DNA of 64,000 nt from JAWKWA01 sp041397765 (GCA_041397765.1 JAWKWA010000006.1:124001-188000); one strand, 5' to 3'. Positions 9,842-19,845 are shown, numbered from the stretch's first letter. Notes: a model not told the origin generated them from the sequence alone. Numbers and translations: made by a program.

Positions 9842-9893
9842 TGGAGCATGTCCGGCCCGGTTGGAAGCGGTCGGACCGTGTCGGCCGTGCTCC
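9842..9893. repeat. Imperfect palindromic intergenic repeat (copy 1)
   Basis: The left arm starts TGGAGCATG and the right arm ends GTGCTCCA, with a GC-rich centre. It resembles the perfect copy at 39651-39701 and the half copy at 63165. It lies just after the membrane-protein gene and may act as a transcript-end hairpin. Confidence 0.6.
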
Positions 9894-9925
9894 AACTCAT
9901 TGTCTTGGAGCCTGGTTCGGCCTTC

Positions 9926-9970
9926 GATGCCCGCACCGGCGCGCGCATCCCAGCCGATCAGGCTCTCGAG
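9926..9970. repeat. Diverged single copy of the rsmA-gmk repeat
   Basis: Runs from GATGCCCGC to CCGATCAGGCTCTCGAG and follows the same order as the units at 21785-21940 (GATGC, CGCAT, CCGATCAGGCTCT). It sits directly beside the palindrome at 9842. Confidence 0.45.
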
Positions 9971-10015
9971 CAGGTGGCGCGCCCCGCCGAGCGGGCGGGC
10001 GCGCCGTGACGAGGT

Positions 10016-10645
10016 TCAAGCCGGGCGCTTTTCCATCAGGAACCAGGTGATGTCGTCCTGGGGGAAGCTCGGGTCGCGGCGATAGGCGAAGCCGTAGTCC
10101 ACCAGTGCGAGATCCTTGTGGCGGTCCATGATCTCGCCGGCGAAGTCGCGCTTGAACAGGCGGTCGCTGTGGCCGCGATAGGGGATCGCGACCGGGGCGG
10201 GATTGTAGTACTCGGCGACCAGCAGGTAGCGGCCGGCTGCCTGATGCAGGAGGTCGTAGACCCCGGGCAGGGCATCGGGATTGATGTGGATGAGGACGCC
10301 TTTGATGAAGGCCAGATCGTAGCTGCGTGTCGGCCTGAACTCGAGGATGGAGGTCTCGTGGACGTTGCCGCTCGGCAGAATGGCGCGAAGCTCGGCGGCG
10401 GCGCGGGCGTTGATCTCGACGGCCGATGCGTCGATCTGGGGATAGAGCAGCTGCAGGGCCTTCAGGTTCATGCCGATATTGGCGCCGAACTCGATGCAGC
10501 TGCGTGGCCTTGGACAGCGGTCGAGAGCCTTGGTGAAGAAGGCCAGATTGGCAGCAAGAAGCGATGCACCGGCATTGCGGCCGATGTAGTCGTTGCCGAA
10601 GTCGCCTGCCCAGAAGCTTTCCTGGGCCGTCTTGTATGCAGTCAT
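10016..10645 (-). CDS. SAM methyltransferase, pseudaminic-acid-biosynthesis-associated family
   Basis: A 209-residue methyltransferase-like protein. The N-terminus (AQESFWAGDFGNDYIGRN) and the motif IEFGANIGMNLKAL with AVEINARAAAEL are characteristic of the family annotated as pseudaminic-acid-associated methylase; the second motif is the SAM-binding Rossmann loop. ATG 10645 was chosen because it begins the family N-terminus and has GGAGGGTGAT upstream; the open frame extends 45 more non-matching codons. No pseudaminic acid, flagellin or glycan gene lies nearby, so its substrate is unknown. The upstream gap carries a CtrA-like box array. Confidence 0.75.
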   Translation of the reverse strand: MTAYKTAQESFWAGDFGNDYIGRNAGASLLAANLAFFTKALDRCPRPRSCIEFGANIGMNLKALQLLYPQIDASAVEINARAAAELRAILPSGNVHETSILEFRPTRSYDLAFIKGVLIHINPDALPGVYDLLHQAAGRYLLVAEYYNPAPVAIPYRGHSDRLFKRDFAGEIMDRHKDLALVDYGFAYRRDPSFPQDDITWFLMEKRPA

Positions 10646-11016
10646 CGGATCACCCTCCATTTCCCGGGCGACAATGAAAGGATTCGCCGCTGCGGGCAGG
10701 CGCCGATCCGGCGCAATCCACCGCCGAGGGCGGGGCATGCTCGACCGTGCGAGGCGAGGGCTGACCAGGCGATGTGGCAACAGGCCCGCTCAACGGTGGG
10801 TTGACGAGGCTTGGAGGTCCGATTCCCATTCGCATAAGAGATATTATGGAAAACGATTGCGTTCGGACTTCCTTAACCTCCTGATAACGTTTGGTTAACG
10901 GGCCGCCCTCAGGAACGGGGTGAGCCATCTGTCCGGTCCGCGGACGCGCGCGCGATAGCCCCCGCCCCGACGATCGGAGACGGGGGTTGCTGATTGGTCC
11001 GGGCGTTGCGCCGGCC
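10646..11016. other. 371-bp gap upstream of the methyltransferase gene
   Basis: Contains an AT-rich island at about 10830-10900, unusual for this DNA, and the CtrA-like array at 10873-10898. It is the only room for the methyltransferase promoter. The rest is GC-rich with no coding frame I recognise; it also holds the 3' flank of pepA. Confidence 0.5.
10873..10898. promoter_or_regulatory. Possible CtrA binding array (TTAA-N7-ATAA-N7-TTAA)
   Basis: Three four-base half-sites (TTAA, ATAA, TTAA) are spaced exactly seven bases apart. The known CtrA recognition pattern in alphaproteobacteria is TTAA-N7-TTAA. The site is 230 bases upstream of the methyltransferase start. Chance occurrence is unlikely in such GC-rich DNA, but binding is inferred only. 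Confidence 0.4.
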
Positions 11017-12534
11017 TCAACTCTCGTAGTGATCGGCGACGAGGCGGTCGAGGAGACGGACGCCGAAGCCCGACGCCCAGCCCTCGTTGGTATCGGAGCG
11101 GTTCGAGGCCATGGCGGTGCCGGCGATGTCGAGATGGGCCCAGGGCGTGTCGCCGACGAAGCGGGCGAGGAACTGGGCGGCGGTGATCGAGCCGCCATAG
11201 GGGCCGCCGATGTTCTTCATGTCGGCGTTCTTGCTGTCGATCTGCTTGTCGTATTCCGGGCCCATCGGCATGCGCCAGAGCTTCTCGGCGGTCGCCTCGC
11301 CCGCATCACGCAGCCAGCCGGCGAGGCGGTCGTTGTTGGAGAAGAGGCCGGCGTGCTCCTTGCCGAGCGCCACCATGATGGCGCCCGTGAGGGTCGCGAG
11401 ATTGACCATCATCTTGGGCTTGAAGCGCTCCTGGGCGTACCAGAGCAGGTCGGCGAGCACGAGGCGGCCCTCCGCATCGGTGTTCAGCACCTCGATGGTC
11501 TGGCCCGACATGGAGCGGACGATGTCGCCGGGGCGCTGGGCACGACTGCCGGGCATGTTCTCGACGAGGCCGACGATACCGATCGCGTTGACCGGTGCCT
11601 TGCGGCTGGCAAGGGCGTGCATGAGCCCGACGACGGCGGCCGAGCCGGCCATGTCGCCCTTCATGTCCTCCATGCCCTTGGCCGGCTTCATCGAGATGCC
11701 GCCGGTGTCGAACACGACGCCCTTGCCGATGAAGCAGACGGGCTTGGCCCGGCGGTTCTCGGCCCCCAGCCATTGCATGACGGCGACCCGGGCGGGGCGG
11801 GCCGAACCCTGGGCGACGCCGAGCAGCGCGCCCATCTTCAAGGCGTCGAGCGCGGTCTCGTCGAGGATCTCGATCTCGAGGCCGCTGTCGGCGAGACGCT
11901 CGATGCGGGTTGCATATTCGACGGGGCCGAGCTCGTTGGCGGGCTCGTTGACGAGATCGCGGGCGATGGCGACACCCTCGGCGATGGCGCGGCGGCGGCG
12001 GAACTGCTCGGTCACGGCGTCGGGGGCACGGGTATGGATGACGATGGATGGCAGCGGCCCGCCCGCCCCGTCCTCGCCGCCTTCCTTGGCGGCCTTCGTC
12101 CGGTACTTGGAGAAGCGGTAGGCGCGCAGCAGCATGCCGAGCGCCATGTCGGCGACATCGGGCGCGTCGAGGGCGCCTGAAGCGGCATCGGCCAGCAGCA
12201 CCGCCTCGTTCAACTTGCGCGACAGGATCTGCCCCATCAGCGCGCCGCCGAGATCCGTCCAATCCTGGGACGAGCCGGTGGCGGCCGGCTCGCCGCGCCC
12301 GACCAGCAACACCCGCTCGAGGTCGCTCGCAGACGGGGCGATCACCTCGACGAGGGATTTGCGGGCGCCGGTGAACCGCGAAATCTTGGCCGCCTTCATG
12401 AGCTGACCCTTCAGCTCCTTGTCGAGGGCTCGGCCGGTAGCGGAGAGCGCAAGCTCGTTCTCGACGAGGACGATGGCCGTGCCCTTCGGGGCGACGTCGA
12501 GGGGCGCGAAACGGATCTCGGGCAGATCGGTCAT
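11017..12534 (-). CDS. pepA: Leucyl aminopeptidase (M17 family)
   Basis: Cytosolic two-metal aminopeptidase that removes N-terminal residues during peptide turnover. The protein has 505 residues, the usual length. The C-terminal catalytic domain shows IGKGVVFDTGG (lysine and aspartate metal ligands) and the M17 signature NTDAEGRLVLADLL; the N-terminal macro-like domain covers about residues 1-165. The sequence is complete with all catalytic residues. It is divergent from lptF, which is common in Rhizobiales. Confidence 0.96.
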   Translation of the reverse strand: MTDLPEIRFAPLDVAPKGTAIVLVENELALSATGRALDKELKGQLMKAAKISRFTGARKSLVEVIAPSASDLERVLLVGRGEPAATGSSQDWTDLGGALMGQILSRKLNEAVLLADAASGALDAPDVADMALGMLLRAYRFSKYRTKAAKEGGEDGAGGPLPSIVIHTRAPDAVTEQFRRRRAIAEGVAIARDLVNEPANELGPVEYATRIERLADSGLEIEILDETALDALKMGALLGVAQGSARPARVAVMQWLGAENRRAKPVCFIGKGVVFDTGGISMKPAKGMEDMKGDMAGSAAVVGLMHALASRKAPVNAIGIVGLVENMPGSRAQRPGDIVRSMSGQTIEVLNTDAEGRLVLADLLWYAQERFKPKMMVNLATLTGAIMVALGKEHAGLFSNNDRLAGWLRDAGEATAEKLWRMPMGPEYDKQIDSKNADMKNIGGPYGGSITAAQFLARFVGDTPWAHLDIAGTAMASNRSDTNEGWASGFGVRLLDRLVADHYES

Positions 12535-12960
12535 GACGGGTCCTGAGTGAATGGGCGCGGCGGTCTCGAGGGGGCGTCCGGCACGGGCCGGGAACGGCGA
12601 TCGATGCCGCGGCGCGGCAAAGGGACATGAGGCGGATTGCCCGGACCGGACGGTCCGTGCGGGCAGGGTGCAACAGGGGGACCGCTGCGCGCATGCGCGG
12701 ACCTGGACGCGCTTGCCGGAGCGGGCGAAGCCGTTAGGTTAGGGGCGCTGGCCGGATTCGCAAGGGGCGCGGCGGCGGACCTGCCGAAATTCCGACAAGC
12801 GGAGGTGGCAAGGCGGAGCGGTCGGCAAGGCGCGCGCTCGGCGATGCGGCCCCTCGCTGGTGGCAGCGGCGATCGGCGGGACCACCGTGGATGAGAGCCG
12901 GGTGTCCGTGCAGCCGCAAGGTTTCGGGCGCGGTGGCGCGCAAGGATCGCAAGGGCGTTC
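12535..12960. other. 426-bp divergent control region between pepA and lptF
   Basis: Promoters for pepA and the lptF operon should both lie here, but I see no confident -35/-10 pair. GTTAGGTTAGG near 12732 is the only AT-richer spot. No coding frame was recognised. Confidence 0.4.
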
Positions 12961-14178
12961 ATGTCGCTGTTCGGCAGATACATGTTCGGACAGGCGCTCG
13001 GCGCCTTCCTCCTGATCATGCTGTCTCTGACAGGGGTGGTGTGGATCGCCACCGCCCTCAAGCAGCTCTCGCTGATGACCTCGCAAGGGCAGGACGCCCT
13101 CGTCTTTTTCAAGATGACCTTGCTGGCGCTTCCCAACCTGATGGCGCTGATCGCACCGATCGCGTTGCTGATCGCCACGCTCCATACGCTCAACAGGCTG
13201 AACGGCGACAGCGAGCTGATCGTCATGACCGCGTCCGGGGCGACGGTCTGGCGGTTCGCGGCGCCGATGCTGATGCTCGGGGCGATCGTCTCGCTGTCGG
13301 TGCTGATCGCCAATCATTTCGTGCTGCCCTGGAGCATGCGCACGCTCACCTCCTACATCGTGCAGGTGCGCACCGATCTCATCTCGCAGGTGCTGCAGCC
13401 GGGGGCCTTCTCGAGCCCCGAGACCGGTCTCACCTTCCATATCCGCGACCGCGACCCGTCGGGCCGGCTGCTCGGCCTCATCATGAGCGACACGCGCGAC
13501 CGCAAGACCCAGGTCTCCTATCTTGCCGAGGAAGGCGATGTGCTGAAGGAGGGCGATGCCGCCTATCTCATCATGCGCAACGGCCACATCATCCGCCACG
13601 ATGCCAAGGCCGATGCCGCGACCATCATCCGCTTCGACCGCTATGTCGTCGATCTCGGCGCCATCGGCCCCAAGCAGGAGGCGGAGGCGCTGAAGCCGCG
13701 GGCGCGCTATTTCGACGAGCTGGTCCACCCCGACCCCAAGGACGCCCTCTTCAAGGCCAATCCGGGCATTTTCCGCTCCGAGTTGCATGAGCGCTTCGTC
13801 GGGGCCCTCTACCCCCTCGTCTTCGTCATGGTGGTGGTCGCCTATCTCGGCCAGGCCCGGACCAACCGGCAGGCGCGGACGCAGACCGTCATCCTCGCCT
13901 TCTCGCTCGCCGCCCTGTTGCGGCTGCTCGGTCTTGCCGCCAACAATCTCGTGACGCTGAAGGCCTCGGCGGTGTGGCTCGTCTATGCGCTGCCGATCGG
14001 GGCGATGGTCGCCGCCTTCGTGATCGCCCAGATGAACATGATCCCGCGGCGGCAGACGCGGCTCGGCTCGATGCTCGAGCGGGCGGGAGAGGCGGTCTCG
14101 GCCGTCCTCGGCTTGCCCTTGCGGCTGCTCGGGCGACTGAGGCCGCAGCGTCGCGCCGGCGCCGGAGCCGCCCGATGA
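12961..14178 (+). CDS. lptF: LPS export ABC transporter permease LptF
   Basis: One of two inner-membrane permeases of the LptB2FG transporter, which extracts LPS from the inner membrane. The 405 residues have the family topology: two N-terminal membrane helices (residues 12-35, 50-80), a third near 100-120, a large periplasmic beta-jellyroll segment (about 125-275) and three C-terminal helices. The N-terminus GRYMFGQALGAFLLIM is typical for alphaproteobacterial LptF. Its stop overlaps the lptG start by ATGA, so translation is coupled. Confidence 0.95.
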   Translation: MSLFGRYMFGQALGAFLLIMLSLTGVVWIATALKQLSLMTSQGQDALVFFKMTLLALPNLMALIAPIALLIATLHTLNRLNGDSELIVMTASGATVWRFAAPMLMLGAIVSLSVLIANHFVLPWSMRTLTSYIVQVRTDLISQVLQPGAFSSPETGLTFHIRDRDPSGRLLGLIMSDTRDRKTQVSYLAEEGDVLKEGDAAYLIMRNGHIIRHDAKADAATIIRFDRYVVDLGAIGPKQEAEALKPRARYFDELVHPDPKDALFKANPGIFRSELHERFVGALYPLVFVMVVVAYLGQARTNRQARTQTVILAFSLAALLRLLGLAANNLVTLKASAVWLVYALPIGAMVAAFVIAQMNMIPRRQTRLGSMLERAGEAVSAVLGLPLRLLGRLRPQRRAGAGAAR

Positions 14179-15269
14179 TGGGACCGCGCACGCTCTTTCT
14201 CTATATCGGCATGCGCTTCGTGTTCGCGATCGGGGCGGTGTTCGCGCTCTGCCTCGTGCTCATCTTCATGATCGACTTCGTCGAGCTGTTGCGCGAGGCG
14301 GGCAAGTTCGGCTCGGTGCCGGTGTCAGAGCTCGCCTTGATGACGGTGCTGAGGCTGCCGGCCTATTCGGAGCTCACGCTGCCCTTTGCGGCGCTGACGG
14401 GCTCGATCGGCGCCCTGCTGATGCTCAGCCGCTCATCCGAGCTCGTCATCATCCGGGCGGCGGGCATGTCGGTCTGGCAGTTCCTGACGCCTGGCGTCCT
14501 CGTCGCCGTCGCGCTCGGCCTCTTTGCCAACTATGTCTACAACCCGCTCGGCGCCACCGCCCGGGCGGAGGCGGAGCGGCGCTATGCCGAGGCATTTGGT
14601 CGCGAGCAGAACCTGCTCAGGACGAAGAATGCCGGCGCCTGGCTGCGGCAGGACGGCGCGGACGGATCGTCGGTGATCAGCGCCGGGGCGACCGCCGACC
14701 AGGGGCTCAGCCTCAGCGATGTCAGCGTCCTGCAGTTCGACCACGACGGGCGCTTCGCCGAGCGCATCGACGCGGCCTCGGCCGAGCTGCGCGACGGCTA
14801 TTGGGACTTGAAGAAGGCCTGGGTCGCCCAGGTGGGCGCGCGGCCGGAATTCTACGAGCATTATCAGATATCGACCTATCTGAGCCGCACGCAGGTGAGC
14901 GACGCGCTGGGCTCGGTGTTCTCGCTGTCCTTCACCGAGCTGCCGCGTGTGATCGAGCTCGCCGAGCGGGCGGGGCTGTCCGCCAGCCGCTACCGCGTCC
15001 AGTACGAGATCCTGATCTCGCGACCCTTCCTGCTCGGGGCCATGGTGCTTTTGGGAGCCACTGTGTCTCTCAGAGCATTCCGGTTCGGGAAGGTCCAGAC
15101 TAAGGTCGTGATCGGTCTGGTTGCGGGCTTCGGCTTCTTCATTCTCGCCGAGGTGTCGCGTCAGGTCGGTGTGTCAGAGCTGGTATCGCCGCGCGTCGCC
15201 GCTTGGGCGCCGGTGCTTCTGGCTTGTTTCCTGTCGCTGACTGTGCTCTTGCATCAGGAGGACGGCTAG
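14175..15269 (+). CDS. lptG: LPS export ABC transporter permease LptG
   Basis: Second permease of LptB2FG. The 364 residues (MMGPRTLFLYIGMRF at the start) show the same plan as LptF: helices near residues 12-35, 55-80 and 95-115, a periplasmic domain, and three C-terminal helices from about 275. ATG 14175 overlaps the lptF stop; an ATG one codon later is equally possible. The open frame continues upstream inside lptF, but those residues are arginine-rich shadow sequence. Followed within 200 bases by lptD, the outer-membrane receiver of the same pathway. Confidence 0.94.
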   Translation: MMGPRTLFLYIGMRFVFAIGAVFALCLVLIFMIDFVELLREAGKFGSVPVSELALMTVLRLPAYSELTLPFAALTGSIGALLMLSRSSELVIIRAAGMSVWQFLTPGVLVAVALGLFANYVYNPLGATARAEAERRYAEAFGREQNLLRTKNAGAWLRQDGADGSSVISAGATADQGLSLSDVSVLQFDHDGRFAERIDAASAELRDGYWDLKKAWVAQVGARPEFYEHYQISTYLSRTQVSDALGSVFSLSFTELPRVIELAERAGLSASRYRVQYEILISRPFLLGAMVLLGATVSLRAFRFGKVQTKVVIGLVAGFGFFILAEVSRQVGVSELVSPRVAAWAPVLLACFLSLTVLLHQEDG

Positions 15270-15453
15270 TTTGGGGGAATCGGGGGTGAGAGGACGGGGC
15301 GCATCGGGCGCGGACCGGCTCGTGGCTTTTGGCCGCGAGGCGGTGGACGCTTGCCTGCCGCCGAACGGCTTCCGATCCCCGGTGCGGACTGATCTTTCCG
15401 GCAACCCCGAAATTGAGTGTGGAACCAGGGTCGCAGCGGGCCATGGTTCGGCC

Positions 15454-17748
15454 ATGGCGGCGATGCCGCGTCTGATCGCGCTCATCCTCCTCGCCGGGCT
15501 CTTGACGCTCGTCGCCGCCGGCCCATTCGCAAAGGCGCTCAGGGCCGAGGAGAGCAGCCTGCTCGGCGACAGCCCGCTCGGCAAGGCGGCGGCCAGCGAC
15601 CCCTCCAAGCCGATGCTCCTGCAGGCCGACGATCTGGTCTACGACAACCAGCGCAACCGCGTGACGGCCAAAGGCAATGTCGAGATCTATTACAACAACT
15701 ACACGCTGCTGGCCGACCAGGTGGTCTACGACCAAGGCGCCAACACGCTGACGGCGATCGGTAATGTCCGCATCAAGGAGCCCGACGGCGCCGTCATCAA
15801 TGCCGACCAGATCACGCTGACCGACGACTTCCGCGACGGCTTCATCTCCTCGCTCCAGGTCGTCACCAAGGACGATGCCCGCATCGCAGCCGGCCGTGCC
15901 ATCCGCAAGGATGCCGAGACGACCGTGTTCGAGAGCGCCGTCTTCACGCCCTGCAAGCCGTGCGCCGACAATCCCGACAGTCCGCCGATCTGGCGGATGC
16001 GGGCCGACCGCATCACCCACAAGCAGTCCGAGCAGAACATCTATTTCGAGAACAGCTATCTCGACATCTTCGGCATCCCGGTCGCCTATTTCCCCTACTT
16101 CTACGCGCCCGATCCGAGCGTGAAGCGGCGCTCGGGCTTCCTGGCACCGAGCTTCGGGAGTTCCGGTGATCTCGGCTACACGACCGAGATCCCCTATTTC
16201 TGGGCGATCGCGCCGAACATGGATGCGACGATCTCGCCGCGCTACATGAGCAAGGAGGGCATCCTCTATCAGGGCACCTTCCGCCATCGCATCGCGGAGG
16301 GCTCGTACAAGGTCGAGTTCGCGGGCATCGATCAGAACGATACGGATTCTGCGGTGGCGGGCCTCTCGGTGACGCCGCGCACGGAGAACGACCTGCGCGG
16401 CTCGATCGTCACCGAGGGCGACATGGAGGTCGGGCAGTGGTGGACGGCCGGCTGGAACATCACGCTCGAAAGCGACGACACGTTCCGCCGCTACTACAAG
16501 CTCGATCCACGGGTCAGGACCGATCGCGTCTCGGAGGCCCATCTGGAAGGCATCCACGACCGCAACTATTTCGGCACCTATCTCTATCATTTCGGTGGGT
16601 TGGTCGCCGACGACACCTCGAATGCGGAATCGAGCGCGCTGCCGAGCACCGATTACCACTATGTGCTGGGAACGCCGGTGCTCGGGGGTGAGCTGTCATT
16701 CGATGCCAATGCGCTGTCGCTGACGCGCGAGGATGGCACCGACCCAACCGGGTGATCGGCGAGGTGAGCTGGCGGCGCCAGCTGATCGACGGGCTCGGCC
16801 AGGTGTTCACGCCGTTTGCTCAGGGCCGCGCCGATGCCTATGCGGTTTCAGGCGTCATCGATCCGATCACGGGGATCGAGCAGGATGCCGATCAGATCAC
16901 GCGGGGCACCGGCCTCGTCGGCTTCCAGTACCAGTATCCGTTCGTCGCGCGCACCGAGGGCGCCTCGCACGTCATCGAGCCGGTCGGTCAGATCATCGCC
17001 CGGCCCGACCATGTGAACGAGGTCGACGTCCCCAACGAGGACGCCCAGAGCCTCGTCTTCGACGACACGCTGCTGTTCGACATCGACAAGTTCTCGGGCT
17101 ACGACCGGATCGAGACTGGCACCCGGCTCAATGCCGGCATGCAGTACACGCTCCAATTCGACAGCGGCGGCTCCGGTCCGCGCGGTCGCCGGGCGCAGCT
17201 ATCATCTGTCGGGCGACAACGCGTTCGCCCGTGGCACCGGCCTCAACACGGATGAGAGCGACTATGTCACCGGGCTCTATTTCGCGCCCGACAACGACGT
17301 TCGCCTGATAGCGCAGGGCCGCTTCGACTCCGATACGTTCGATCTGGTGCGCGAGGACGTGACGCTGAAGGCCCGCTACGGTCCGGTCGCCGGCAGCGTC
17401 GGCTATGCGTTCGACCGCACCACCGATCAGGTCGGCGACAGGCGGCAGGATCAGGAGGTGCAGAGCGCGCTGAGCTTGCAGCTCGCCGATTACTGGACCG
17501 CGTTCGGAGCGCTGCGCTACGACATCGACGGCTCGCAGCTGATCTCGGATTCGCTCGGCCTGCGTTATGCCGACGAGTGCTTCTCGCTCTCGGTCACTTA
17601 TAGCGAGACCTATATCCGCGACCGCGATCTCGAGCCCGACCAGTCGGTCATGGTCAAATTCGAGCTGAAACATCTGGGCGGCACGAGCTTCAAGACCGAC
17701 AAGATCGGCTCGCTCGGCGGCGCGGTCGAGGATCAGGCGACCGACTAG
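15454..17748 (+). pseudogene. lptD: LPS-assembly outer-membrane protein LptD, with two compensating frameshifts
   Basis: Beta-barrel that inserts LPS in the outer leaflet. A signal peptide (MAAMPRLIALILLAGLL) is followed by an OstA/LptA-like jellyroll (about residues 50-140), the paired cysteines of CKPCAD, and the long barrel. The frame breaks near 16735: one base missing restores GTDTNRVIGEVSW. It breaks again near 17174, where one extra G in GGCTCCGGTC must be removed to reach the final frame ending at 17748. The repaired protein is about 764 residues, normal length. ATG 15454 begins the signal peptide; a TTG at 15271 would add about 60 unlikely residues. LptD is generally essential where LPS is made, so sequencing error is the favoured reason. 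Confidence 0.88.
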
Positions 17749-18496
17749 AGGAACACGGTCAGGCGAAGTGGAAGCCGGTTCGCCGTCAGAACGTGCTCAA
17801 AATCAATAAGTTAGAGCACGTTCAGGGTTGCGATTGATCTGAACCCGGTCCAGGGGTCGCAGTCCGGCTTCTGGATGCCCGGCGCCGAGGTGCTGGAGCG
17901 GATGCCGATGGAGGCGCGGCCGCTCGCGGGGTGCCGATTGCCTTCGGGCGTTCGCATTCGACCTTCGGCGATCCGCCCGGTTGCGCCCGGACCTCCTTTC
18001 CCGGGCTCCCTCCATGAGATCGCCGCCTTGGCCAGCGCCTGATCGGGCGTCGCGAGCGTGCCACGTGTTGCCACGGCTCTTGGCATCGGGCGTGTCGATG
18101 CCACGATGCGTCTGTCGGTCGCCATCGTCCTTGGGACTATGAATGGCGCGCATCCGCCGAACGCCTTCGGGCATTCGCCATCAAGCAGCCATCGGATTGT
18201 GCATAACGGGCTGCAAGGGTGCGAGCGGCTGCCTAGAATGATGCCGGCGAATCGGACAGGCGGTCGCTGCCAGCATCGAACCTCTGGCTGTCTCGGATGG
18301 GGCGGCGGTAGGACGGCGGGCAGGCGCGTGGTCCGGAGGCTCGGCAGGCGGACGTTGGCCGACTGGACCTATGCCCCGATGGTGGTCGGTGCCGGGGATG
18401 GCGCAAGCCGGCTGCGACGGGGCGTGGTGGCACCAGGGGCGGCTTGCCGCCAGAGCCCGGTCGGCATCGCGACGGCACGGTGAAAGGGAGCAAGCA
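17749..18496. other. 748-bp gap between lptD and surA
   Basis: Holds a pair of overlapping hairpins at 17789-17845, described separately. The remainder shows no gene I recognise on either strand and no convincing promoter, although surA follows immediately. Confidence 0.4.
17789..17845. repeat. Palindromic element after lptD (two overlapping hairpins)
   Basis: GAACGTGCTC (17789-17798) pairs perfectly with GAGCACGTTC (17814-17823). GTTCAG then pairs with CTGAAC about 15 bases later. Similar GAGCACGTTCAG palindromes are common between genes in Rhizobiales. It may mark the 3' end of the lpt message. Confidence 0.55.
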
Positions 18497-19729
18497 GTGG
18501 CAAGACGACATCTCCCGGGCCGGGCCATGGCACTAGCCGCGACGCGGGTTCGGCTCCATGGCTCTCCTCACCGCAAACCGGCGCCGCGCCTCGTCGCGCT
18601 GGCCCTCGCAGCTCTCGTCCTCGTCTCTCTTGCGGGCTTCGTCACTGCGCCGGGCCGGGCGGCCGAATCCGAGCAGGCGATCCTCGCCGTCGTCAACGAC
18701 GAGCCGATCTCCGCCTATGACGTCAACCAGCGCGTTGCCATGCTGATGCTGAGCGGGGCCGGTGGCGACGTCAATGCGAAGCTGCGGGCGGAACTCAAGT
18801 CGAAAGGCATCAACGACCGGTTCCGCGCCTTTGCGCTCAAATACAAGCCCCAGTCGCAGGCCGAGGTCGAGGCGCTGCAGAAGCGCTTCATCGAGATGCT
18901 GCGCCAGCAGGCCATGGCCTCGGTCAAGCCGGGACTGCGCGACCAGGCGCTCGCCGATCTCGTCGCCGATCGCGTCAAGCTCCAGGAAGCCAAGCGCCTC
19001 AATCTGACGGTCACCGAGGACGAGGTGGGCTCGGTGATCGCCAACCTTGCCCGCGGCAACAAGATGACCGAGCAGCAGTTCGCCGACATGCTGAAATCGC
19101 GCGGCATCAATATCAGAGCCTTTCGTGAGCGCATCCGCGTGCAGATCGCCTGGCGGCGGGTGCTCGGTCGGCGGTTCTTCTCGCAGGTCTCGGTGGCGCA
19201 ATCGGAGATCGACGCGGCGGTGAGCGCATCGTCGGTCGGCGAGGAGGGTGCCGAGGGAGCCGGCGAATTGCTCAACGTCAGTCGCGTGACCTTCAGCATG
19301 CGTGGGCGGGTGGACGAGGCGCGCATGGCGGCTCAATACAGCGTCGCCGAGCAGCTCAGCGCCAGCGCCAAGGGCTGCGACGGGCTGCAGGCTGGGGCAA
19401 GGCGCCTCGAAGGGGCGCGCTTCGAGGCCCTGCGCAAGGTGGCCGTCGCCGACATTCCCGATGCCGCCCGGCCGCTCGTCGCCAATGCCGAGGTCGGCCA
19501 GGTGACCGCGCCGATCCTGACGCCGTCCGGCATCGAGGTCTATGCCGTCTGCTCGCGCGAGGCGGCCAGTGGCGAGGGCAGCGCGGCCCAGCGCAAGGAT
19601 GCCGAAAGCAAGCTCGAGATGCAGAAGATGGAGGCCCTGTCCAAAGGGCTGATCAGCGAGCTTTGCGCGAGCGCGGTCATCGAGTTCCGCCAGGGCGTGA
19701 AGCCGAAGCGGCGCTGCAGCATCGAGTGA
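18497..19729 (+). CDS. surA: Periplasmic peptidyl-prolyl isomerase/chaperone SurA-like
   Basis: Periplasmic chaperone for outer-membrane proteins. The 410 residues begin with a basic, then hydrophobic signal region (LVALALAALVLVSLAGFV), followed by the SurA N-terminal domain with ILAVVNDEPISAYDVNQR, an extended helical part to about residue 240, and a C-terminal rotamase-like domain in which EVGQVTAPILTPSGIEVY is the parvulin-type signature. GTG 18497 was chosen because GGGAG lies seven bases upstream; an ATG 30 bases later is possible. It follows lptD and precedes pdxA and rsmA, the classic lptD-surA-pdxA-rsmA order. Confidence 0.92.
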   Translation: MARRHLPGRAMALAATRVRLHGSPHRKPAPRLVALALAALVLVSLAGFVTAPGRAAESEQAILAVVNDEPISAYDVNQRVAMLMLSGAGGDVNAKLRAELKSKGINDRFRAFALKYKPQSQAEVEALQKRFIEMLRQQAMASVKPGLRDQALADLVADRVKLQEAKRLNLTVTEDEVGSVIANLARGNKMTEQQFADMLKSRGINIRAFRERIRVQIAWRRVLGRRFFSQVSVAQSEIDAAVSASSVGEEGAEGAGELLNVSRVTFSMRGRVDEARMAAQYSVAEQLSASAKGCDGLQAGARRLEGARFEALRKVAVADIPDAARPLVANAEVGQVTAPILTPSGIEVYAVCSREAASGEGSAAQRKDAESKLEMQKMEALSKGLISELCASAVIEFRQGVKPKRRCSIE

Positions 19730-19845
19730 TGACGGGCCGGGCCGGCGCGCTGGGGCGGTCTCGGCTCGGCGAGCCGGGCCTCGCGCGGGCGGGGTAAATC
19801 GAGCTATCGGTGAGTTGCATTTGCAGTCGCGCCGGAGCCTTGCCG

